Shown here: positions 17,884 through 25,361 of the stretch, piece by piece
Layout: every line of letters starts with the position of its first letter
How positions within the stretch are numbered: position 1 is the stretch's first letter
Source: Verrucomicrobiota bacterium
GTDB lineage: Bacteria > Verrucomicrobiota > Verrucomicrobiia > Chthoniobacterales > JAFAMB01
DNA: 63,069 nucleotides
Direction: 5' to 3'
Assembly: GCA_019247695.1 (NCBI GenBank)
Contig: JAFBAP010000070.1
Span: forward strand, 1-63,069
Notes under the pieces: model-generated
Seen by the model: only the letters and a program-made list of their open reading frames with translations
Told to the model about the DNA's origin: nothing
Database searches by the model: none
Translations under genes and position numbers: made by a program

Positions 17884-17948
17884 ATGCGGACTTTCATGAA
17901 TTCACGTTTGCAACCATGATGCCTTGAGGGGCGCGCTGTCCCGAACGC

Positions 17949-18083
17949 ACGCCACGGAAGATCCGAGCGTTGATCAATGACCTGGAAAAAGCCGGCTGGG
18001 TGCTCGATCATTTCACCGGGAGCAACCGGGTTTTTAGGCACCCCGGCGTTTACCACTCAATCGCGCTCAACGATCACGGCTGA
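17949..18083 (+). pseudogene. HicA-like toxin remnant without start codon
   Basis: The frame encodes TPRKIRALINDLEKAGW, then VLDHFTGSNRVFRHPG and ends in NDHG. This fits the HicA mRNA-interferase fold (dsRBD-like), including the conserved GSNR/FRHP His region. The family normally has M in place of the CGC/ACG codons here; no start is found before an upstream TGA, and the C-terminal part is short. It ends inside the last codons of the convergent GH51 gene. It is likely inactive. Confidence 0.5.
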
Positions 18084-20713
18084 CCGTGCCCAGGCCCGCC
18101 GATGGGCAGGACCGTGACCGAGTAGGGTTGAAGCTCCAAATCGAAGCTGGGGCCCCCGCCCCTGACCTGCATGATCCGCGGCACCACTCTGTAAGGCTCA
18201 TCCAAAGTGTTCGTGTCCTGCGGGTTGGCCGAGGTCAGCACCACCGCGAGGCCCGCAGCGGCGCCGCCCGCGCCGTTCAGGGTCACGTGCAGCGGCTGGA
18301 GTTCCCCGGCCATATTGACCAGCTTCAGGTAGATGGTTCCATCCCGCGTGTCGCGCGTGACGCTTTCATACAGCAGCGAGCCGCCGCTCGTCGTCAGCTT
18401 TGCCGGCAGCACCACGTCGCCGTGGAGCCAGTCGAACATCACCTGCATGTAGTAGGAAGGCGACCCGTAGCTGCGCAGCGCGTCGTAGCCGATCAGGTTG
18501 GTCGGCCACTGGTAGGCGCCCGGGTTGACGTTGGCCAGCAGCGGCGCGTAGCACTCCATGATTACCAGGTCGGCGTTGCGTTCCAGGCCGGTCAGCCAGG
18601 CGGCGTCGCCCAAGGCGGCAAACAGGTCCGGCGTCGGGCTACCCTCTTGGGAGGCCCATTCGCCCACGAAGATTTTCGGTCCGGTCCGGCCGTAATTGCT
18701 CGGGTCATAATGGCTGGACATGCGCGCCATGCTCCGGGGCGAGTTGTAGAAGTGATCGTCCACCACGTCGGGCGTGCGGCTGCTGACGCGCGTCGTAGCG
18801 ATCAGCTTCAGGTTGGGGTAGGTCGCCTTGATGGCGTCGTAGAATTGGGCAAAACGGCCTTCGTAGCTGCCCGAAGTGTCAAAGAAATCTTCGTTGCCGA
18901 CCTCCACGTACTCCAGCGGGAAGGGCGCCGGGTGGCCATCGGCGGCGCGCCGGGCGCCCCAGGCGGTGCTGGTGCTGCCGGTGACGTACTGAATCTCATC
19001 GAGCGCGTCCTGCACGTAAGGCGCCAGGTCCGGGCCGGGGTTGACGTGGGTGCCATTAAGCGAGTAGCCGGCATAGACCGCCAGCAGCGGCTGCATGTTC
19101 AAATCCTCGCACCATTCCAAAAACTCCAAGAGCCCCACCCCTTCGTCAGAGCGGTAGCCCCAGGTGCCCATGTGCCCGGGCCGCAGCTCGATGGGGCCGA
19201 TCGTGTTTTTCCACTCGAAACGGGTCTCAATGGTGTTGCCCTCCAGGTAATTGCCGCCCGGCATCCGGAGAAAATGCGGCCTCATGGCCGCCATCATTTC
19301 CATCAGGTCGATGCGGTTGCCGTTGGGGCGGTTGCGGTACGTGGGTCGAAACAGCGACACCTGGTTGAGCCAGAAGGTGCCGGCGCTGCCCGTGGAGATC
19401 ACAAAGCGGGCGTCATCGGTGAAGGGCGCATAAAAGGTCTGGAGCAGGACGCCGTATTTCGCCCAGTCGGTGGTGATCTCGGGCACCTGGGCCCGGGCGT
19501 ACACCGTCGTGCCGTCGGCGCTTTGCACCTCCAGCGTCAGCGGGCCGCTGAAACCTGGGGCGGCTTTGGCCCAGAAGGAGGCCCGGTAAGTCATCAAGGG
19601 CCGGACGGGGATGCCCCAGTAGCCCTCGTTGGCGACCCCCACGCGCGGGCCGTGGCTCACGTCCACCCGGAGGCTCACGGTCAAGGCGGTATTCGGCACG
19701 GGTTGGCTCGGGTCCAGGGCGATCGAACCGGCCCCGCCGCCGTCCTGCACGACCGACCAATGCACCGGGGTGGTGGGGTCATCCTTAAAGTCCCGGTTCT
19801 GGATCAGTTCGCCGTAGAGGCCGCCGTCCAGCGAGTGGTTGATTTCCTCGATCATCAGGCCGTTGAACAGGGGATCAAGCCGGGCCCCTGGGTGGGCGGC
19901 GTCGACCTCGAGCGCGGCCGGTTGCACCGTCGGCACGGTCAGGGACGGGTTGCCGATCTGCGCAATCCGCAGGATATCGGCCCCGCTCAGGGCGGCGCCG
20001 TAGAGGCGCACGTCGTCGATGGCCCCGTTGACCCAGTCCACGTAGCTGCCGGCAAACTGCCCATGGCCGATGCCCGTGTGGCCGCTCGCCGCCCGGGGTG
20101 CCACGCGATAGATGGTGTCCGCGAGGACCCCGTTGACGTAGAGGGAGACCGACTGGGCGGCGGCATCATAAACGCCGGCCAGGTGGTACCATCGGCCCGC
20201 GACCGGCGTGAAGCCCGACTGGGCGTTAATGAAAAAGCTGTAGGGAATGGTGAAGGAGAACTGGTGGCTGTCGCCGCGCAATTGCAGGAAGAAGGCGCTT
20301 TCCGGGTTGGTGGGTTCCGGGCCGTCTTCGCTGACGAAGGTCTGGTAGCCGTTGACATCGTTGAGTTTAACCCAGGCAGCCACCGTATAGCTCTGGGTGG
20401 TGTCGACCACATCCGTAGGGACGTCGGCGTAGCTGCCGGGGGCACCGGGCAGGCTGAGGGCATAGGGGCCCACGAGGCCGGCCGTCCAACCGGCGCCGCC
20501 CTGCAGGGTGGCATCGTGGTTATTGCCCGACGCATCGTGGGCCACGATGCCGGTGCCCTCGTCGAAGGGCCAGTAGGCAGCCGGGTTGACCGTCTGCGCG
20601 CGCAGGCCGGCAGCGGTTATCATGAGCCCGAGCAGGAGGCTGACCGTGAGCCAAGAAGGCGGGCGCCGGCGCATCTGCCTCACGCCTTGGTGGAGGTAAA
20701 AACGGGGTTGCAT
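18074..20713 (-). CDS. Alpha-L-arabinofuranosidase, GH51-like, with N-terminal LamG domain
   Basis: 879 residues, exported: signal segment WLTVSLLLGLMITAAGLRAQ near residues 21-40. Residues about 45-230 form a LamG/concanavalin-like domain (AAYWPFDEGTG, YTVAAWVKLND, WYHLAGVYDAA, IDDVRLYGAAL). A carbohydrate-binding-like beta domain follows, then the GH51 (beta/alpha)8 core. RMPGGNYLEGN marks the core, YVEVGNEDF carries the acid/base Glu, and KIFVGEWAS the nucleophile Glu; a C-terminal beta-sandwich ends the protein. It should release arabinose from arabinoxylan or arabinan outside the cytoplasm. AAGGAG lies 7 bases before the ATG. The 897-codon opposite-strand frame is a GC-driven shadow. No sugar transporter or regulator adjoins it. 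Confidence 0.9.
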   Translation of the reverse strand: MQPRFYLHQGVRQMRRRPPSWLTVSLLLGLMITAAGLRAQTVNPAAYWPFDEGTGIVAHDASGNNHDATLQGGAGWTAGLVGPYALSLPGAPGSYADVPTDVVDTTQSYTVAAWVKLNDVNGYQTFVSEDGPEPTNPESAFFLQLRGDSHQFSFTIPYSFFINAQSGFTPVAGRWYHLAGVYDAAAQSVSLYVNGVLADTIYRVAPRAASGHTGIGHGQFAGSYVDWVNGAIDDVRLYGAALSGADILRIAQIGNPSLTVPTVQPAALEVDAAHPGARLDPLFNGLMIEEINHSLDGGLYGELIQNRDFKDDPTTPVHWSVVQDGGGAGSIALDPSQPVPNTALTVSLRVDVSHGPRVGVANEGYWGIPVRPLMTYRASFWAKAAPGFSGPLTLEVQSADGTTVYARAQVPEITTDWAKYGVLLQTFYAPFTDDARFVISTGSAGTFWLNQVSLFRPTYRNRPNGNRIDLMEMMAAMRPHFLRMPGGNYLEGNTIETRFEWKNTIGPIELRPGHMGTWGYRSDEGVGLLEFLEWCEDLNMQPLLAVYAGYSLNGTHVNPGPDLAPYVQDALDEIQYVTGSTSTAWGARRAADGHPAPFPLEYVEVGNEDFFDTSGSYEGRFAQFYDAIKATYPNLKLIATTRVSSRTPDVVDDHFYNSPRSMARMSSHYDPSNYGRTGPKIFVGEWASQEGSPTPDLFAALGDAAWLTGLERNADLVIMECYAPLLANVNPGAYQWPTNLIGYDALRSYGSPSYYMQVMFDWLHGDVVLPAKLTTSGGSLLYESVTRDTRDGTIYLKLVNMAGELQPLHVTLNGAGGAAAGLAVVLTSANPQDTNTLDEPYRVVPRIMQVRGGGPSFDLELQPYSVTVLPIGGPGHGQP

Positions 20714-21014
20714 GGTTTGACTCCTTCATGGGCGATGGGCGGCTACTCTTTGCAGACACTAGGGAAAAAGCAGCCGTAATAGCGGTTCGCGTACGCAGGA
20801 GGCTGCTCCTATGGATGGGCGATTGGCCTGACTTTTTTCGCCTTGGCTGGGCCAGGGATTAAGTACAAGCGATTTGGAGAGCGGGAGATTCTCAGGGTCG
20901 GACCGCGATGCTTTGCACCGGCTGCCGGAAGCCGGGATACAACCGCGGAACACCTCTTCCCGTTCGCTGCCTGAGCACCCGGGCCCGGATCAGCTGTCGA
21001 ACTGCACTTAAATC
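20714..21014. other. Intergenic, no intact gene
   Basis: Region between the GH51 gene start and the IS256 remnant. It shares a short GAGAGCGGGAGATT string with the region just after the giant sensor gene (about 14706), possibly flanks of the same kind of mobile insertion. No coding frame is convincing. Confidence 0.4.
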
Positions 21015-21248
21015 GTAGACTGGCCACCCGGGTGGCCAACTGTCGTTCCGGCACGTGGCCGTTGCGCACGACGGCCGCGTGGCCCTGGGCCGTGCGCCGA
21101 CTTTGGTGAGCCCGCAGTAGGCTTGTACCTCGTGGTCAATGGCGGCTTGGAGCATTTTGCGAGCGTCTTGGGCGATGAGTTCTTCCAAGGGACTGCGGGC
21201 GTCAAGTTCTGCCGGCTCCTCCGTACGCGCCGGACTAATCACGCCCAT
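21015..21248 (-). pseudogene. IS256 (mutator)-type transposase N-terminal remnant
   Basis: From ATG 21248 the frame reads MGVISPARTEEPAEL, then SPLEELIAQDARKMLQAAI and DHEVQAYCGL; after a frameshift near 21075 it continues VVRNGHVPERQLATRVA. This is the N-terminal region of IS256-family transposases, including the conserved RNGxxPER motif. The DDE catalytic part is missing. No terminal repeats were recognised. Confidence 0.6.
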
Positions 21249-21510
21249 ATCAGGTGCGCCAAGGCGGTGGTTACTTGCGAACTGCCCGGGCCCGGGGCGT
21301 CCGTTCCGCCACGCGCTGGACGGGGAAGTCGGCCGGCTTCGCGATACAGACCATTTGGTTAGGTAAAAAATCAGGTAGCAAACAGCGATCTGAGTTAAAG
21401 CCACGCAAAATGCGGGAGAGCAGAATTTTACGGAGCAGTATAAGGTGGAATCGACCTTTCTGCGTGTGGACGGAGCGGATCGTTTTGGAAGACACGTCGA
21501 TCACGAAGTG

Positions 21511-21969
21511 TTAATCAAAACGTACGAGGCTTTCTCTGAAGCCTTTTACCTTCGGTATTTTCCCTTTTTTGTCGATGGTGAAACCCTCTTCTTCCAATCG
21601 TGCCGCCTGACCGGCTGCGCCGCCGGGAAACCGAGCGATCAGCCCTCCGTTCGCATTTATCACCCGCCAGTAAGCAATATTTTTGCTTGAGTCATTAGCG
21701 ATCGCTTGGAGAGCCTTTTGGGTCGTAACAGGACAAGTCCCTCGCACCTTGAACTGATCAGCAAGTTCCTTACAAAGCAGCTTGGTCGTGATGAGTTTGC
21801 TCTCAGGGATTTGCTTTATCAGGGCTGCCACGGCCGCACGACTTGGTAACAGCATTTTCCCGGTACCCCCAAAGAATTTTACGCGGTCTTTGGGGATGTC
21901 AACAATGGCATCTTCGTTGGGTTCCATAAGTCTTTTGCGCACCGTCTTGCCATCCGGCCAGTGCAGCAC
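21511..21969 (-). CDS. MGMT-family alkyltransferase-like (ATL) DNA-binding protein
   Basis: 152 residues from GTG 21969. The core fits the DNA-binding domain of O6-alkylguanine transferases: IPESKLITTKLLCKELA, GTCPVTTQKALQAIAN and YWRVINANGGLIARFPGGAAGQ. The active-site PCHR of true transferases is replaced by YWRV, so no alkyl acceptor Cys is present at that place. Such ATL proteins bind damaged DNA and hand it to excision repair. An in-frame TGA lies 7 codons upstream, preceded by a short GTG-started frame with a good ribosome site. Composition is more AT-rich than the neighbours, hinting at separate origin. Confidence 0.7.
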   Translation of the reverse strand: MLHWPDGKTVRKRLMEPNEDAIVDIPKDRVKFFGGTGKMLLPSRAAVAALIKQIPESKLITTKLLCKELADQFKVRGTCPVTTQKALQAIANDSSKNIAYWRVINANGGLIARFPGGAAGQAARLEEEGFTIDKKGKIPKVKGFRESLVRFD

Positions 21970-21987
21970 AAATGATTCAGGCGATGG

Positions 21988-22047
21988 TCAGGTGCGGTTG
22001 CTTAGACGCTTATGCTCCTCCAGCGAGAGGACCTTATCTTCTTTCAC
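21988..22047 (-). CDS. 19-codon ORF in frame with the ATL gene, possible leader peptide
   Basis: GTG 22047 is preceded by AAAGGA at good distance and reads MKEDKVLSLEEHKRLSN, ending at TGA 21988-21990. The ATL gene continues in the same frame after this TGA. It could be a leader peptide, the original start of the ATL gene split by a nonsense mutation, or chance. Confidence 0.35.
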   Translation of the reverse strand: MKEDKVLSLEEHKRLSNRT

Positions 22048-22066
22048 GGTGCATCCTTTCGTTGCG

Positions 22067-22102
22067 GACTGCCTCGGGTGAGGCAGTCGGGTTTCTTTTT
22101 CG
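22067..22102 (+). terminator. Rho-independent terminator
   Basis: A perfect 9-bp stem GACTGCCTC / GAGGCAGTC with a 4-base loop is followed by GGGTTTCTTTTTCG. The U-tract points to transcription on the plus strand. No plus-strand gene ends here, so it may end an antisense or small RNA across the ATL gene, or be a leftover. Confidence 0.5.
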
Positions 22103-22379
22103 TTACTGGAAGGATGCGCCTTTCTTTACGCCCTCATCCGCAACTTTCGGTTATACCTCGCTGGAGGGGGCGCCAGTCCACGAATCAAGTACAGGAAATC
22201 GCCTCAGTCTACGATTTAAGTACGGTCCGACACCAATCCCTGAAGGCACCTCAATGCCTGATACCATGTCCCCCAAGCGGTCACTCATACGCGTTCGGGC
22301 CACGCAGGTTCAAATCCGGTCCCGTCAGCCGGCCGATTTGTACAGTTTTAAGCCGCCGCAGTAATACAGGCGCAAACAA

Positions 22380-22967
22380 TCAGCGCGATCCAAGCCGCGC
22401 TGCCTCGATTACGGCAATATCGATCTTTTTCATTCCCATCATCGCGTCGAAAGCGCGTTTGGCGGCCGTCCGATCGTGACCGGTTACCGCCTCCAGAAGC
22501 ACCCTTGGGGTGATCTGCCAGGACAAGCCCCACCGATCCTTGCACCACCCGCACTGGCTTTCTTCTCCCCCATTGTCAACGATCGCGTTCCAGTAACGGT
22601 CGGTCTCGGCCTGATCCTCGGTGACAATCTGAAACGAGAACGCTTCGCTGTGTTCGACGGCCGGGCCGCCATTGAGGCCGAGGCAGGGTATTCCGAGCAC
22701 CGTGAACTCGACCATCAACACATCTCCCAGCTTGCCCGCCGGATAATCGCCAGGGGCGCGGTGAACCGCGGTGACGGCGCTGTCCGGAAAAGTCCGGGCG
22801 TAAAATCCGGCGGCCTCTTCCGCTGTGCCGTTGTACCAAAGGCAAATAACGTTTTTCGCCGTCGTCTGTACCTCCTCGTCAGTCGGCAAGCCTGTCCGTT
22901 GCAACGAAAGAATGTCATGGAAGCCGACAATCCTCAAGAGTCCAAAGGAGCGGAAAAGCGATAACAA
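22380..22967 (-). CDS. VOC-family protein (PhnB / 3-demethylubiquinone methyltransferase-like domain)
   Basis: The conserved part begins KNVICLWYNGTAEEAAGFY and includes FPDSAVTAVHRAPGDYPAG, VEFTVLGIPCLGLNGGP and WGLSWQITPRVL. These are hallmarks of the PhnB-like glyoxalase/VOC group. Members fold as paired beta-alpha-beta-beta-beta units; many lack known activity. The start is unsure: the long frame uses TTG 22967, while AGGAGG just before GTACAGACG suggests a start close to residue 33. Only the VOC domain (about 160 residues) is family-like. It ends ILxAARLGSR-like with no further domain. Confidence 0.75.
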   Translation of the reverse strand: MLSLFRSFGLLRIVGFHDILSLQRTGLPTDEEVQTTAKNVICLWYNGTAEEAAGFYARTFPDSAVTAVHRAPGDYPAGKLGDVLMVEFTVLGIPCLGLNGGPAVEHSEAFSFQIVTEDQAETDRYWNAIVDNGGEESQCGWCKDRWGLSWQITPRVLLEAVTGHDRTAAKRAFDAMMGMKKIDIAVIEAARLGSR

Positions 22968-23221
22968 AGCGTTGGTGCCATTGCCGGACCCGGTTCAAGG
23001 AACGTGTCCCCGGACCGAAAAATTGATTCCTCTCAAGGCGCGGACCAACGCCCCAGACTGTCGAGGAATCCTTAAGGAGATGATAATGGCGGCGTCAGCG
23101 GAACAGCCAGTTGATCACGGCCACGGTCCGGTGCACTGGGCCGGGAACCCACGGCGGCAGCACCGGGTTTGGCCGGTCTCTTGGGAGCCGGCACCCTCCG
23201 GGGCAGCGTTTCAGGCGTCCC
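22968..23221. other. Intergenic, no gene recognised
   Basis: Space between the VOC gene start and the repeat cluster. A plus-strand frame is open but carries no recognisable motif or start signal. Confidence 0.35.
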
Positions 23222-23607
23222 TGATAGGGGACGCGCTCCCTCTTCCACCATTCAGACCGTTATTCCGGTAGAAGACCGGCTCAGGGGGGCGCCGGAGGAT
23301 GCTGCGCACCTTGTTGAACGGCTCTTACACCAATTCAGAGGGTTACCTTGGTGGAAGTTCAACCGGGTTTCAGCCCCGAAGGGGGGGCAGAACATAGCCC
23401 AGGGTTTACCCTGGGTAACCGTAAAATCACGATCGAGCCCTGAAGGGGCGGCAGAAGGCGTTGTCGGCAGGTTCTGCTGCCCCTTCAGGGCTCGATCGGG
23501 GGGAGGGGTGCGTTCCCAGGGTGGAACCCTGGGCTATGTTCTACCGGCCCGTTGGGCCTAAGACAACATTTTCGCTCGATGGTCATCGAAATGGTATGAT
23601 TGAGACT
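23222..23607. repeat. Composite intergenic repeat (modules C, P, B)
   Basis: Contains, in reverse order to the 36-kb copy, module C (reverse of the GGCGCC-rich block, around 23290), the palindrome P (about 23367-23562) and part of module B (to 23607). P has arms built on CATAGCCCAGGGTTTACCCTGGG and its complement near CCCTGGGCTATG, and GCCCTGAAGGGGCGGC in the inner part. Open frames in it are artefacts of the repeat. Confidence 0.75.
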
Positions 23608-23675
23608 TGATCGATACGATCAGGGTCATTTTTCCGCGGATTGTTCGGTGATTACATTTGTTAAAGCTCAATAAA

Positions 23676-23925
23676 TGCCCCGTCCAGGGACTGAAAGTCC
23701 CTGGCTAACCTCAGCCGTCCCTGCGGGACCAAAGCGCCCCCATCCAGCGGCCCTTAACTAAATGGCAGTGGGATAAAACCCGGGGCTAAGTTCCTTTGGC
23801 CCTTCAGGCCATCAAACCGCCTCCCGGCCCGTTGGGCCTATGCCGTTTATACGGTCTGATAGGTGTAACGCCGGCAGGGCACCTGGGAAGGAAGACATAA
23901 TTTACCTCCATGGAACTGCTGCAGC
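23676..23925. repeat. Second repeat block with module B and a GTCCAGGGACT hairpin unit
   Basis: The first ~110 bp (CGTCCAGGGACTGAAAGTCC through GCAGTGGGATAAAACC) recur almost unchanged at 46430-46543. They contain a small hairpin, CAGGGACTGAAAGTCCCTG. The end (23849-23920) is module B in reverse, with TACCTCCATGG at its edge. No gene is present. Confidence 0.7.
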
Positions 23926-23935
23926 GACCCGGCAG

Positions 23936-24439
23936 CTAATCCTGTGAGCGCATAAAAACCTCCTCGCCGGGCCGAAACAGGTTTGTAAGCACCAACCGGC
24001 GGTCCCCCACATCGATCAGGTTAACCACCTTGTTGCACCACCGCTTGACGCGTTTGGCACGCATGCCAGACCCGAGTTCGTTGATGCCATACCTCAGGTG
24101 TTCGACGGTGAGCAAGACTTGCTGGTTGGCCCGGCGCTGCCACGTGCCTCGCCCGGCCAGATTATCCTCTGGACTCGTGCCCGGACCGTGGCCGGCCGCC
24201 ATCTCGACCGAGAGTGAATGGTCTGAGCTAAACTTCAGGCGCACATCGACCTGAGCCGCTTCCAGAGGGCCAAACCTTTCCACGCCCGCCCAATCGCCGA
24301 TCAGAGGATCCTGTGGTGCGTCCCCGTGTGCGCGATGGGTCGATTGCAGTGCACCACTCCAGCAGACGCATGCCAGCCAGCCCGCCGCGGCTGCTATGAC
24401 CCATGCCCGTTTCGACTTAATAAAGCTCACATCCGGCAT
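23936..24439 (-). CDS. Hypothetical exported protein
   Basis: 167 residues with an N-terminal signal or anchor (RAWVIAAAAGWLACVCWSG, residues 11-29) and a Cys that could be a lipobox site. The mature part includes DPLIGDWAGVERFG and VLLTVEHLRYGINELG, and may form a small beta-rich lipocalin-like fold (the IGDWAG start resembles such proteins), but I do not recognise a family. It is the only gene between two repeat-rich gaps and stands alone on the minus strand. Confidence 0.55.
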   Translation of the reverse strand: MPDVSFIKSKRAWVIAAAAGWLACVCWSGALQSTHRAHGDAPQDPLIGDWAGVERFGPLEAAQVDVRLKFSSDHSLSVEMAAGHGPGTSPEDNLAGRGTWQRRANQQVLLTVEHLRYGINELGSGMRAKRVKRWCNKVVNLIDVGDRRLVLTNLFRPGEEVFMRSQD

Positions 24440-24626
24440 CTGAGTTCTCGGGAAGGCGGTTGCGCCGCCGTGAAGTCAGGAGGCGGACCGTTGGTTCCGG
24501 CAACCTTTTGAAGCGTAATTCGATCCTTGGTGCAAGCAAAGTTTTCGGATTTTTCCATAATTTTCACATTATTTGGGCTGGTAGGCGCGGCATTTGATGA
24601 TTGGCAACGGCCTTGGCAGGACGAAA

Positions 24627-25229
24627 ATGGCTGATTTTATGAGCAATTCCTTGAAGCAATGGTTTGAGACCGCGCTGTGGAACAGCCGTTTTGTGGTGCT
24701 GGTCACCGTGGTGATAAGCGTCATGAGCGCCGTCGCGTTGGTGCTTTTAGTCACCGCTGACTTTGTCGGCATCCTGACGACCACCGTTCATTCCTTCAGC
24801 CCGGCCATCACCTCGGAAATGCACGATTCCTTGCTGGGCGATATCGCACGCAAAATCATTGCGGTAATTGATATCTCGTTGCTCGCCGCATTCATGCTCA
24901 TCTTCGCGTTCGGCCTGTACGAGCTTTTCATCGGTGAGCTTGCGGTTGCGCGTGCTTCAAGCATTTCACGGCGGCTCCTGGAGATCGAATCATTGGAGGA
25001 TCTCAAAACCCGCCTCGGCAAGATCATCCTGATCATCCTTATCGTGGAGGTATTTAAAGATGCGAACCGGCCCGAAACGCCCCCACTGAACCTGGTCTAC
25101 CTTACGGTGGGCATTGCGCTGATCGCGCTTGCCTTGTACCTGACGCACGCGGGTGAGGCGCCGAAAACGATTGACAGCGAGGAACACGGCAGGACTGATC
25201 ACCGCCAACCCGAGGTTGGCCCGCGTTAG
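24627..25229 (+). CDS. YqhA/UPF0114-family inner membrane protein
   Basis: About 200 residues with four predicted membrane helices: VVLVTVVISVMSAVALVLL, IAVIDISLLAAFMLIFAFGLY, IILIILIVEVF and LVYLTVGIALIALALYL. The second carries the family-typical IDISLLA and GLYELF motif, followed by an amphipathic IESLEDLKTRLGKIIL stretch. UPF0114 members are inner membrane proteins of unknown function. ATG 24627 is preferred because AGGA sits 5 bases upstream; TTG 24594 and ATG 24597 would add residues unlike the family. The Gly/His-rich tail after the last helix is unique. Confidence 0.82.
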   Translation: MADFMSNSLKQWFETALWNSRFVVLVTVVISVMSAVALVLLVTADFVGILTTTVHSFSPAITSEMHDSLLGDIARKIIAVIDISLLAAFMLIFAFGLYELFIGELAVARASSISRRLLEIESLEDLKTRLGKIILIILIVEVFKDANRPETPPLNLVYLTVGIALIALALYLTHAGEAPKTIDSEEHGRTDHRQPEVGPR

Positions 25230-25361
25230 TTAGACGCCATGGAAGTGCAGCGGCCTGAACAACGGCGGTCAGCGATATCCGGTTCGCCGCGGCCCTTCTA
25301 AACGGCCGTTGCCGGCTTGAGAGTTAGTATACAGGGTTTCTCGCGCGTGCCGGCGGCAGCT

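Noticed and set aside
18086-20779. 897-codon plus-strand open frame opposite the GH51 gene
   Set aside because: Arg/Gly/His-rich translation with no motifs, antisense to a well-supported GH51 enzyme; a GC-driven shadow.
23169-23561. Open frame in the 23-kb repeat
   Set aside because: Reads through palindrome P; similar peptides arise at every repeat copy, so it is an artefact of the repeat.
23222-23925. CRISPR-like array
   Set aside because: Repeats are long palindromic modules without regular spacers, and no cas genes are present.
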